Assembly (NCBI GenBank): GCA_022565745.1
Contig: JAIUMB010000060.1
Span: forward strand, 1 to 12,911
DNA length: 12,911 bases
DNA from: Cryomorphaceae bacterium
Lineage (GTDB): Bacteria > Bacteroidota > Bacteroidia > Flavobacteriales > Schleiferiaceae
Direction: 5' to 3'
The notes under the pieces are model-generated. The model saw nothing but the letters and a program-made list of their open reading frames with translations, did no database searches and was not told the DNA's origin. Below are positions 6,755 through 12,911 of the stretch, one piece after another. The position numbers and the translations under genes are program-made. Each line of letters opens with the position of its first letter. Positions within the stretch are counted from its first letter, which is position 1.

Positions 6755-7635
6755 ACAGCAATCGTCCATTTTCAGGAACTGGTATCGCCATGGTAACGCC
6801 TTTTGACGCTGATAAACAAGTAGATTTTGCAGCGCTTGAATCACTCACAAACCACCTGGTAGATAATGGCGTTAATTATCTTGTGGTTATGGGAACGACG
6901 GGTGAGTCGGCCACGCTAAACAAAAATGAAAAGCTTGCGGTACTCAACCGTGTTATTAAAATCAACAATGGTCGCTGCCAAATTGTGTATGGTTTAGGCG
7001 GTAATGATACCGTGACATTGGCCAAGGAGATGGAGGTTATGAACATAGATGGGGTCTCGGCCTTTTTATCTGTATCTCCTTATTACAATAAACCAACTCA
7101 AGAGGGTATTTACCAACACTATAAAACCCTGTCAGAGGCGTCTCCTTTGCCTATTATACTTTACAATGTACCTGGAAGAACAGGGAGCAATATGACTGCC
7201 GAAACCACCTTGCGTCTGGCTCGTGACTTTTCTAATATTGTGGCCATTAAAGAAGCTTCCGGAAACATGGAACAGGTCATGCAAATTATCAATGAACGTC
7301 CGGATGACTTTTCAGTAATATCCGGTGATGATAATTTGACCTTTCCTATGATTTGTCTTGGCGGGGATGGGGTTATTAGTGTTTCCGGACAAGCTTATCC
7401 TGCAATGTTCAGCAAAATGGTGAGCAATGCGTTAAATGGTTCTTTTGAAGAAGCCAGAAAAACGCATTACAAGTTGTTCGAATTTACCCAATTATTGTTT
7501 GCCGAAGGAAATCCCGGTGGTATTAAAGCAGCTTTAGATAAACTAGGTATTTGCAAAGATCACATGCGTTTACCTCTTTATCCCATTAGCATCGATACTC
7601 GCAAGGCCTTGATGGACGTAATGTCAGGAATTTAA
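6751..7635 (+). CDS. dapA: 4-hydroxy-tetrahydrodipicolinate synthase
   Basis: DapA condenses pyruvate with aspartate semialdehyde in the first committed step of diaminopimelate and lysine synthesis, in the cytoplasm. At 294 residues it has the family's usual length and a full TIM-barrel signature. The Schiff-base lysine is Lys167 in AIKEASG. The threonine pair Thr49/Thr50 lies in MGTTGES. SPYYNKP (109-115) carries the interface tyrosine, LYNVPGRTG (137-145) carries Tyr138 and Arg143, and SGDD (191-194) follows. All catalytic-triad residues (Tyr138, Thr50, Tyr111) appear present. The start ATG overlaps the stop of the DUF6913-like gene. xrtF follows after 19 bp, so co-transcription is likely. 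No anomaly is seen. Confidence 0.97.
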   Translation: MNSNRPFSGTGIAMVTPFDADKQVDFAALESLTNHLVDNGVNYLVVMGTTGESATLNKNEKLAVLNRVIKINNGRCQIVYGLGGNDTVTLAKEMEVMNIDGVSAFLSVSPYYNKPTQEGIYQHYKTLSEASPLPIILYNVPGRTGSNMTAETTLRLARDFSNIVAIKEASGNMEQVMQIINERPDDFSVISGDDNLTFPMICLGGDGVISVSGQAYPAMFSKMVSNALNGSFEEARKTHYKLFEFTQLLFAEGNPGGIKAALDKLGICKDHMRLPLYPISIDTRKALMDVMSGI

Positions 7636-7654
7636 CCATCAAAACAATTCCTCG

Positions 7655-8209
7655 ATGCTAGACAACTTTAAACCTACGCTCAACTTTTTACTTCGATTTA
7701 TCATTATTTACGGGGTAGGGAGTTTGCTGTATTCACTATATATTGCTCATCATGATCCAAAGCCAGATGGCGTGACTGAATTGGTTGCCAATCAAATGGC
7801 ATGGACCATGAATGTATTTGGTCAGCAGGTAGAGCTCTATGAGGTTGAAACAGATCCCTACGTTGGTGTGATGTATAATGAGACGCAGAGCGTAAGCATT
7901 TTTGAGGGTTGTAATGGACTGGCGGTAATGATTTTATTTGCTGCTTTTGTTTTTGCCTTTAGAGGGACGAATAATCGAGCTGTCATTTGGTTTATCCCTC
8001 TTGGATTTCTATTTATTCATCTATTTAATATCCTGCGTTTGGCTTTACTAATAGTCATCAACTACTACTATACCAACGCTTTTCACTTTTATCATAAATT
8101 TGTATTTACTGGTATCATCTACGCTTTTGTTCTATTACTCTGGATTTGGTGGGTGCAAATACAAAAAAAGCAGACTTTAGACGCAGACCTTTCCACAGAC
8201 GATCATTAA
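7655..8209 (+). CDS. xrtF: Exosortase family protein XrtF
   Basis: A 184-residue polytopic membrane protein of the exosortase/archaeosortase family, membrane-embedded cysteine transpeptidases thought to cleave C-terminal sorting signals. The catalytic residues are visible: Cys86 in FEGCNGLAVM, Arg128 in NILRLALL and His147 in HFYHKFVF. Membrane helices lie at about 11-30, 86-102, 109-136 and 149-168. It is short compared with PEP-CTERM exosortases (about 260-300 or more) but normal for the flavobacterial XrtF subgroup. The identification is strengthened by the next gene, which belongs to the family always found beside XrtF. No protein with an obvious C-terminal sorting helix plus basic tail is encoded in this window, so its substrate remains unknown. 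Confidence 0.92.
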   Translation: MLDNFKPTLNFLLRFIIIYGVGSLLYSLYIAHHDPKPDGVTELVANQMAWTMNVFGQQVELYEVETDPYVGVMYNETQSVSIFEGCNGLAVMILFAAFVFAFRGTNNRAVIWFIPLGFLFIHLFNILRLALLIVINYYYTNAFHFYHKFVFTGIIYAFVLLLWIWWVQIQKKQTLDADLSTDDH

Positions 8210-8221
8210 TGGCCTATATCT

Positions 8222-8674
8222 ATGTTTAGCATTAAAAAAAAGTCGCCTCAATCAACTCTGGTAAGGGCAATGACAATACTTATAGGTGTATTAGGACTAG
8301 CCGTTATTTATATTTTTCAACGAGATCTTTTTTACAGTGGATTTTCAGATGCAGGTGCAAGCACGGTGAAAGTTCCAGATTTTGATGCTACTCGGTTTAT
8401 ATGGCACAAGTTTACCCGACTTCTATTGAATGATACGTTTAGTCTTTTTATTATTTTCGGAATTTTTTTGAGGAAAGACTTTATTCAGTTTGGATTTAAG
8501 TTGCTGCTCATTGAGGTTTTTATCATCCTTCCTATATATTTATCACTGAGCATTTACATGTATGAGTATACGAGATTCTTTCTTCAACATATTCATAGGT
8601 TAATTGTAAACCCTGTGTTGATGATGTTGCTTATTCCTGCTTTTTTTTATCAGCAGCATAAAGAAACGCAATAG
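8222..8674 (+). CDS. Exosortase F system-associated membrane protein
   Basis: A 150-residue membrane protein with four predicted helices at about 14-32, 70-83, 90-110 and 127-143. It has a hydrophilic extracytoplasmic segment after the first (RDLFYSGFSDAG...) and a conserved-looking end, HRLIVNPVLMMLLIPAFFYQ (125-144). This pattern matches the small protein family encoded next to xrtF in flavobacteria, whose biochemical role is unknown. It begins 12 bp after the xrtF stop and is the last gene of the operon; the next gene is on the other strand. It may be a partner subunit or chaperone of the exosortase, which is inference from strict co-occurrence. Confidence 0.88.
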   Translation: MFSIKKKSPQSTLVRAMTILIGVLGLAVIYIFQRDLFYSGFSDAGASTVKVPDFDATRFIWHKFTRLLLNDTFSLFIIFGIFLRKDFIQFGFKLLLIEVFIILPIYLSLSIYMYEYTRFFLQHIHRLIVNPVLMMLLIPAFFYQQHKETQ

Positions 8675-8700
8675 GTTAGCTGTAAAGTTCTCTACAATTA

Positions 8701-8740
8701 AAATAAAAAATGCAGACAACTCATTAGCTGCCTGCACTTT
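8701..8740 (-). terminator. Strong rho-independent terminator of the OmpA-family gene
   Basis: In the minus-strand RNA an 11-bp stem (8736-8726 with 8721-8711) closes an AAUG loop and is followed by six U and then AUUU. Two pairs are G-U on the minus strand but A-C mismatches on the plus strand, which shows the hairpin serves the minus strand. Outside the stem, AAAG and UUUU could add further pairs. It starts 53 nt after the OmpA-family stop codon. Confidence 0.85.
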
Positions 8741-8789
8741 ATTAAACTGAGCTTCGTTCATCCATCAGAGAGGAGTTGATGGGTACTGT

Positions 8790-9599
8790 TTAGTCTTCAA
8801 GTAAGGGATATAAAATATCCAACTTTGGACTGATGACAATCTCTGTACGTCTGTTTTTAGCCCGTCCTTCAGGGGTGTCATTGGTAGATATTGGTCGATA
8901 CTCACTTCTCCCAGTTGCGCGAATACGATCTCCGTCAACTTTGTATTCATCAACCAATATTCGAGTAATGGCTGTAGCACGAGCAGCTGATAAGTCCCAG
9001 TTATCACTAAATCGAGCTGTACGAATAGGAACGCTATCGGTGTGACCAATTATTTCAATTTGCAAGTCTGGACTATTGGCTAAAACATCAGAAACCGACT
9101 TTAGCGCGTCTTTTCCTCGTTTATCAACAATGGCACTACCAGATGCAAAAAGAAGGTTTTCAGATAGGTTAATGTATAGTTTGCCGTCTCTCATTTCCAG
9201 CTCTAAGTCTTTTGCAGGGACATTAATCAACGCATCTCGCATGGTACGTCTCAGTTGACGCATGCGTTCATTTTGGTCAAATACTTGTTGTTGAAGATCG
9301 CGAAGGCGTTCGGCACGTTCGGCAAGGGTTCCTTCTTTTTCTTTTAAAGCAACATTTTTTTGGTCAAGTTGGGCGAGTAAGCTGCTGGTAAGGTTACTTT
9401 GTTCTTGTTTGTAGTTAGAAAACGAATCTGAAAGTGTTGTTAGGCTTTCAGTCAACCGCCTGTTGTCGTCCGAAAGTGATGCACTGTCTCTTTCTAATCG
9501 GTCGATGCAGTCCAGTGCAATTTGATGATTTTTTTTACTTACACAACTCATTATCATTACTGAAGATAAAGCGAGCAGAGCAAAGTTGATGCGGTTCAT
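8790..9599 (-). CDS. OmpA/MotB-domain lipoprotein with coiled coil
   Basis: A 269-residue envelope protein. Residues 1-18 are a lipoprotein signal ending SVMIMSC, with Cys19 as the lipidated residue. Residues about 35-120 are heptad-like and rich in Leu, Gln, Glu and Arg, predicting a long coiled coil. The C-terminal OmpA domain (about 140-257) has IEIIGHTDSVPI with Asp188, NWDLSAARA (200-208), GRSEYRPI (230-237) and GRAKNRRTEIVI with Arg250/Arg251. The Asp and Arg are those that bind the diaminopimelate of peptidoglycan in OmpA and Pal. The protein likely tethers the outer membrane to the wall. It has its own promoter and terminator and is divergent from a beta-barrel gene. Confidence 0.94.
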   Translation of the reverse strand: MNRINFALLALSSVMIMSCVSKKNHQIALDCIDRLERDSASLSDDNRRLTESLTTLSDSFSNYKQEQSNLTSSLLAQLDQKNVALKEKEGTLAERAERLRDLQQQVFDQNERMRQLRRTMRDALINVPAKDLELEMRDGKLYINLSENLLFASGSAIVDKRGKDALKSVSDVLANSPDLQIEIIGHTDSVPIRTARFSDNWDLSAARATAITRILVDEYKVDGDRIRATGRSEYRPISTNDTPEGRAKNRRTEIVISPKLDILYPLLED

Positions 9600-9632
9600 A
9601 TTAAGATGGTTGTTTATAATTTAAAATGGTGA

Positions 9633-9663
9633 CAAATGTATTGAATCAAATTTGACGCCCAAA
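9633..9663 (-). promoter_or_regulatory. Promoter of the OmpA-family lipoprotein gene
   Basis: On the minus strand TTTG (9663-9660), a 19-bp spacer and TACATTTG (9640-9633) match the Bacteroidota consensus exactly in both elements and spacing. The predicted start of transcription is near 9628, leaving a leader of about 30 nt before the ATG at 9599. Confidence 0.72.
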
Positions 9664-9735
9664 TTTATATTTTTTTCAAATTTTTTTTTAAAAATGCTCT
9701 CTATATCCTGATTTTTCCTATTTTTACCTTTCTAA
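9661..9735. other. A/T-tract spacer between divergent genes
   Basis: A stretch of long T and A runs (for example 9669-9676 and 9681-9689) separates the OmpA-family promoter from the beta-barrel gene. It may be bent or act as an UP-like element. For the plus strand only a weak -7 candidate, TACCTTTC at 9725-9732, is seen, with no TTG partner. Confidence 0.4.
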
Positions 9736-9749
9736 AATATCCTTTGCTG

Positions 9750-10424
9750 ATGATTAAAAAAATACTCGTATCCATTTTATTTTTGTTGGCCGTGGCTGCA
9801 AATGCACAGTTCAGATGGAATGATGTTTCATTCTATTTTCAAGGCGGAATTTATAACTCCAGCATTCTGAATCCCAATTATTACACAGAAGAAATTGATC
9901 CCCGCATACCTACCATTAGAGGAAGTGGGGGGCTTGGTTTGCTTTATAATTTCAACGATCGTTTTGGTTTAAGCTTTGGTGGTGATTATGAAAGAAAAGG
10001 ACAGCAGTTCGAGGAATTCCGTCGAGGAAACACGATGAGAAGAGACTATGTACTGGATTATATTACTGGAAACTTGATGTTTCGCTATTTTGGAAAAGGT
10101 TTTAATGTTGGTATAGGTGGTTATTACAGTTACAAATTCAATGAAGTTGTACATTTTCGCAACGACGTTGAGCATGGAACCGTTCGCTTTGAGAATGACG
10201 ACTATTTCTACAACGACGATGTAGGGGTTATTCTTGAATTGGGGTGGATGTTTGATCTTGACTATCGCACAAAAGCTAATTTTTCACTGTTTGGTTCGTA
10301 TGGTTTACTCGAATTAAACAGAACCCGCTTTCAAGTGAATAATTTTGGAGAGTCCTATAATCCAGCACAAAACCTTGTTGTAGGTTTTAGGGCTACCATT
10401 TTCATCATTACTCAGCCTTACTAA
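9750..10424 (+). CDS. Outer-membrane beta-barrel protein
   Basis: A 224-residue secreted protein. Residues 1-19 form a signal peptide with two lysines, a hydrophobic core and an ANA cleavage site before Gln20. The mature part alternates hydrophobic and polar residues in strands rich in Gly and aromatics, such as SFYFQGGIY, GGLGLLYNF, FGLSFGGDYERKG, FNVGIGGYYSYKF and VVGFRATIFII. This is the pattern of an 8-10-stranded outer-membrane barrel of the porin-family/OmpW-like size class. It ends in an aromatic residue (Tyr224), though not the classic penultimate pattern. An in-frame TTG at 9744 would add two residues before this ATG, but the ATG gives a proper signal peptide. The specific function is not identifiable. 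Its stop codon overlaps that of the opposing oxidoreductase gene. Confidence 0.87.
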   Translation: MIKKILVSILFLLAVAANAQFRWNDVSFYFQGGIYNSSILNPNYYTEEIDPRIPTIRGSGGLGLLYNFNDRFGLSFGGDYERKGQQFEEFRRGNTMRRDYVLDYITGNLMFRYFGKGFNVGIGGYYSYKFNEVVHFRNDVEHGTVRFENDDYFYNDDVGVILELGWMFDLDYRTKANFSLFGSYGLLELNRTRFQVNNFGESYNPAQNLVVGFRATIFIITQPY

Positions 10425-11524
10425 TCATTATTGCCAACAAAGCCTTTCCACTTTCTCATGTATTCAATGAATGAATGGTTGAGCCCTGCATTTTCTAAGT
10501 GAGATATGCTGAATGGTGGTTTAGTTGGATTGTATAAATCATTATTAAGGTATTCATTGACCCAATTAGGATGGGCAATAGCTACTCTTCCAAGCGCTAA
10601 GACATCTGCCCCGTATGATAAAATGTCTTTGGCATCTTGACCACTCCAAATTTTTCCTGCCGTCATAAGAGGAGTGATTTTGGGTAATGCTTTTTTGAAA
10701 TGGCTAATGGCTGGCCCCTTTTCCGGATACTTATCTGCAGCCTTAAATGCATCCCACAATGAGATGTGAATATAGTCAACCCCTTCGTCTTCAGCCAATC
10801 GACAAGATAAGTCTAAACAGGCATCAAAATCAATCCCGTGAAACCAGTTGGCATCTTCAGGGGAAAGCCTAACACCAACGACAAAGTCAGAGCCACATTT
10901 CTCTCTTATACCACGAACGATTTGCAAAAGAAAACGCTCGCGATGTTTTGTGCTTCCGCCCCAGAGATCTGTACGTTTATTGGTTTCGCTACTCAAAAAC
11001 TGGTGAATCAAGTATCCGTGAGCACCGTGAATTTCAACGCCGTGAAAGCCCGCTTGTTTGCTTCGATACGCAGCTTCAATGTGGGCGTTGATTGCGCTGT
11101 GTATTTCGTCGATATCCATTTTTCTTGCAATGGTTTCACCACGACTATTTTTTCCTCCAGAAGGAGATTGGTTCGTGTTTTTATCATACATGGCGCGCAT
11201 ACCACCGTGAAACAACTGAATAATGCCTACACTGTTGCCTTTTCGAAATGCTTCTGTAAGTGGAGTGAATGATTCCTTTGTCGCATGATTGTGGATACCA
11301 ATCTGTCCATTCCAGCTTTTACCCAACGCATCGACATACGCACCTGCTGTAATGATGGTGCCAAACCCGCCGTCAATACGCTGTTTTAGCCATTTGGCTT
11401 CGTCATCGCTTAAACGCCCATCGTCGTGGCTCTGAGTATTGGTCATCGGGGCCAATGCGATGCGATTAGGGGCTGTTATTTGGGAAACGGGATATACAAT
11501 GGGATTTTCTATACTTATCGACAT
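10421..11524 (-). CDS. Old Yellow Enzyme family NADH:flavin oxidoreductase
   Basis: A 367-residue FMN-dependent TIM-barrel ene-reductase-type enzyme. Family marks in order are NRIALAPMTN (20-29, FMN contact), IIQLFHGG (101-108) with Gln103, EIHGAHGYLIHQFLS (164-178) with the substrate-binding His166/His169 pair and Tyr171, and TNKRTDLWGGS (181-191). VVGVRLSPED carries the FMN-contacting Arg219, TAGKIW (288-293) follows, and ALGRVAIAHPNW (310-321) is the phosphate-binding end. Length and motifs are complete. The natural substrate is unknown; family members reduce the C=C bond of enones, and some bacterial ones open rings of unsaturated lipids or detoxify electrophiles. No membrane or export signal is seen. 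It converges on the beta-barrel gene with overlapping stops. Confidence 0.94.
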   Translation of the reverse strand: MSISIENPIVYPVSQITAPNRIALAPMTNTQSHDDGRLSDDEAKWLKQRIDGGFGTIITAGAYVDALGKSWNGQIGIHNHATKESFTPLTEAFRKGNSVGIIQLFHGGMRAMYDKNTNQSPSGGKNSRGETIARKMDIDEIHSAINAHIEAAYRSKQAGFHGVEIHGAHGYLIHQFLSSETNKRTDLWGGSTKHRERFLLQIVRGIREKCGSDFVVGVRLSPEDANWFHGIDFDACLDLSCRLAEDEGVDYIHISLWDAFKAADKYPEKGPAISHFKKALPKITPLMTAGKIWSGQDAKDILSYGADVLALGRVAIAHPNWVNEYLNNDLYNPTKPPFSISHLENAGLNHSFIEYMRKWKGFVGNND

Positions 11525-11543
11525 ACATTTGAATTTTCAAGGG

Positions 11544-11576
11544 CGAAGATATTCAACACGGTCGTTACATTTGCAA
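11544..11576 (-). promoter_or_regulatory. Candidate promoter of the OYE-family gene
   Basis: On the minus strand TTG (11576-11574), a 22-bp spacer and TATCTTCG (11551-11544) resemble the Bacteroidota promoter with the TTCG variant also seen before the dapA operon and paaG. The start codon lies 20 bp downstream. The long spacer makes it tentative. Confidence 0.38.
11566..11573 (+). promoter_or_regulatory. Candidate -7 element for the small membrane protein gene
   Basis: TACATTTG matches TAnnTTTG exactly but has no TTG 17-23 bp upstream. It would leave a leader of about 70 nt before the ATG at 11652. A second TACATTTG at 11524-11531 is equally unsupported upstream. Confidence 0.3.
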
Positions 11577-11651
11577 TATGATTTTTTGAACATAAGACAG
11601 GAGATTTAAACTGTTTTACAGCACATAAATCTGAAATTAATTTTGGGATCT

Positions 11652-12125
11652 ATGACTATAGACATTGCTTTCTACGTATTTGTATTTTTTTCACTGTTAT
11701 TGGTGGTTTTATTAGTGTGGAAAAAGAGGCGCCTCGCGGCATCGGTGGTTTTATTTGTCAGTGCTGCTCTTGCGTGGTACTTGTGGTTCTATCAAACGGA
11801 TGAAGTGTTGGATATTTCGACCGATAAAAAGCGCAATATGCCACGTGATTGGTCAAAAGACATGTTTGACGATTTGGTAAAAGAATGCAAGGAAGGTGTC
11901 GAAGATGTAGATGAACAATATGCGGATCTCGTTCAAGTATATTGCGAATGTTCGGCCGAAATTGTTATGGACGAAATGACCTATGAAGAATATAAAAGGT
12001 ACTCATCGATGACGGATCGAGAACAAGATTCGATATTTAGACCACTTTCTGAACCATGTCAGCACATGGTAAACCAGATGATGTTAGATAAGCTTAGGGA
12101 AGAAGAATCGAGCGGTAAACCATAA
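11652..12125 (+). CDS. Two-helix membrane protein with four-cysteine extracytoplasmic domain, unknown function
   Basis: A 157-residue protein I cannot name. Helix 1 (about 4-23) and helix 2 (about 28-47) are joined by KKRR. By the positive-inside rule this places the loop in the cytoplasm and the 110-residue C-terminal part in the periplasm. That part is acidic and helical and has exactly four cysteines: Cys79, Cys98, Cys100 and Cys136. The spacing C-x18-C-x-C, with Tyr before the CxC (VYCEC), recalls small Bacteroidota proteins of unknown function that carry a YCxC motif. An in-frame TTG at 11643 would add three residues, but the ATG is preferred. It precedes paaG by 62 bp, but paaG appears to have its own promoter. 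Confidence 0.8.
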   Translation: MTIDIAFYVFVFFSLLLVVLLVWKKRRLAASVVLFVSAALAWYLWFYQTDEVLDISTDKKRNMPRDWSKDMFDDLVKECKEGVEDVDEQYADLVQVYCECSAEIVMDEMTYEEYKRYSSMTDREQDSIFRPLSEPCQHMVNQMMLDKLREEESSGKP

Positions 12126-12131
12126 AAAAAT

Positions 12132-12162
12132 TTTGTTTCCGACGTTAAGAATGGTAATTTCG
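12132..12162 (+). promoter_or_regulatory. Promoter of the paaG-like gene
   Basis: TTTG (12132-12135), a 19-bp spacer and TAATTTCG (12155-12162) match the Bacteroidota promoter with one change in the -7 element. It lies wholly between the preceding stop codon and the ATG at 12188, with a leader of about 20 nt. Confidence 0.58.
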
Positions 12163-12187
12163 CCTTTTAATCATTGACATAAATAAC

Positions 12188-12911
12188 ATGGCGGAATTCA
12201 TTACCACTTCTATTGAAGATGGCGTTTGCGTGATTACACTCAATCGCCCCGATAAATATCACAGTTTTATTAAGCCCATGGCGCTTGCTCTTCAAGATGC
12301 ACTTGACGATGCAGCTCAAAATGAATCTGTAAGAGCCGTGTTACTCACGGCTACTGGAAAAGCCTTTTGTGCAGGTCAGGATTTGAAGGAAGCCACTGAG
12401 CCTGGCGGACCGGAATTAACCAAGATCGTAAGTGAGCACTATAATCCCATCATTTTTAAAATGAGAAATTTACCAAAGCCATTGGTGGTTGGTGTAAATG
12501 GTGTTGCTGCAGGTGCCGGCGCTAATATTGCTTTGGCTGGTGATATAGTTTTGGCTACAGAGTCGGCTACCTTTATCCAAGCATTCAGCAAAATAGGATT
12601 AATACCAGATAGTGGCGGCACCTTTATGCTTCCAAGATTAATAGGGCTCCAACGGGCAACGGCATTGATGATGACTGCAGATCCTGTTACAGCTAAAGAA
12701 GCTGTTGATATGGGAATGATTTACAAATTTTTTCCAGACGCATCATTTGCAGAAGATGTATTGGCCTTTACCAAGCGGTTGGCGAAAATGCCAACCAAAG
12801 GATTGATGTTGACCAAGAAGGCCCTCAACAAATCGCTCACCAATGATTTAGAAACTCAGTTGCAATGTGAAGATGATTTGCAAACCCAAGCAGGCAATAC
12901 CTACGACTTTA
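12188..12911 (+). CDS. paaG: Enoyl-CoA hydratase/isomerase, PaaG-like (truncated by window edge)
   Basis: The first 241 codons of a crotonase-fold enzyme; about 20 residues are missing at the right edge. It matches PaaG, the 1,2-epoxyphenylacetyl-CoA isomerase of phenylacetate breakdown, better than generic enoyl-CoA hydratases. FCAGQDL (60-66) forms the oxyanion hole, HYNPII (84-89) and NGVAAGAGAN (104-113) follow, and AFSKIGLIPDSGGTFMLPR (132-150) has Asp141 where E. coli PaaG has its catalytic aspartate. Fatty-acid hydratases carry Glu there. The start ATG follows a good promoter. No other paa gene is visible, so the assignment rests on sequence motifs. A related isomerase acting on other CoA esters is the alternative. 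Confidence 0.85.
   Translation, partial: MAEFITTSIEDGVCVITLNRPDKYHSFIKPMALALQDALDDAAQNESVRAVLLTATGKAFCAGQDLKEATEPGGPELTKIVSEHYNPIIFKMRNLPKPLVVGVNGVAAGAGANIALAGDIVLATESATFIQAFSKIGLIPDSGGTFMLPRLIGLQRATALMMTADPVTAKEAVDMGMIYKFFPDASFAEDVLAFTKRLAKMPTKGLMLTKKALNKSLTNDLETQLQCEDDLQTQAGNTYDF

Noticed and set aside
8762..8782. CCATCA...TGATGG hairpin just after the OmpA-family stop
   Set aside because: A six-base stem with a nine-base loop and no T run; the stronger terminator downstream explains the region.
8833..9258. Open frames on the plus strand opposite the OmpA-family gene
   Set aside because: They lie antisense to a well-supported coding domain and have no recognisable protein features or ribosome site.
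9725..9732. TACCTTTC as promoter of the beta-barrel gene
   Set aside because: The last base is wrong and no TTG lies 17-23 bp upstream; listed only as a weak candidate inside the A/T spacer.
10838..11272. 144-codon open frame on the plus strand opposite the OYE-family gene
   Set aside because: The minus-strand frame encodes all the OYE motifs across this interval; the plus-strand product resembles nothing known.
1..12911. Mobile element, CRISPR, tRNA/rRNA or toxin-antitoxin module
   Set aside because: No transposase, integrase, regularly spaced repeats, cloverleaf-like sequence or small paired genes were found on either strand.

Overview
This window most likely comes from a member of the Bacteroidota, probably class Flavobacteriia or a relative in the Cryomorphaceae/Crocinitomicaceae range. 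The evidence is an XrtF exosortase with its dedicated partner protein, a DUF6913-like gene joined to dapA, an RprX-like histidine kinase, a secreted protein ending in what looks like a type IX secretion sorting domain, and several promoters of the Bacteroidota form TTG-N(17-22)-TAnnTTTG. Shine-Dalgarno sequences are weak or absent, as is usual in that phylum. The DNA is AT-rich throughout. I see no insertion sequence, phage gene, tRNA, rRNA or CRISPR array. It reads as ordinary chromosomal housekeeping and envelope DNA.

Layout. Positions 1-1603 (minus) hold a two-component pair: a membrane histidine kinase followed by its response regulator, which the left edge cuts off. The 214-bp gap upstream of the kinase is rich in a repeated TGTTAA/TTAACA hexamer. 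Next is rarA (minus), a replication-fork AAA+ ATPase, divergent from a rhomboid intramembrane protease (plus). A TIP30/HTATIP2-like NAD(P)-binding protein (plus, 4289-4960) converges on a secreted beta-propeller-like protein (minus, 4976-6172).

Positions 6260-8674 (plus) form a likely four-gene operon: DUF6913-like protein, dapA (lysine/diaminopimelate pathway), xrtF (exosortase) and the XrtF-associated membrane protein. A Bacteroidota-type promoter lies just upstream. An OmpA-family lipoprotein (minus, 8790-9599) with a clear promoter and a strong intrinsic terminator follows. It is divergent from a small outer-membrane beta-barrel protein (plus, 9750-10424), which converges with a 4-bp stop-codon overlap on an Old Yellow Enzyme family flavin oxidoreductase (minus). 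The right end carries a small two-helix membrane protein with four cysteines and then a paaG-like enoyl-CoA hydratase/isomerase, truncated by the window edge.

Functionally the window is dominated by envelope biology: signal transduction, intramembrane proteolysis, exosortase processing, a peptidoglycan-binding OmpA lipoprotein, a beta barrel and a secreted propeller. It also has three metabolic enzymes (DapA, OYE, PaaG). No wholly new system is evident. The best leads are the XrtF pair with no visible substrate, the hexamer cluster upstream of the kinase, the four-cysteine protein, and the unusual tail of the secreted propeller protein.
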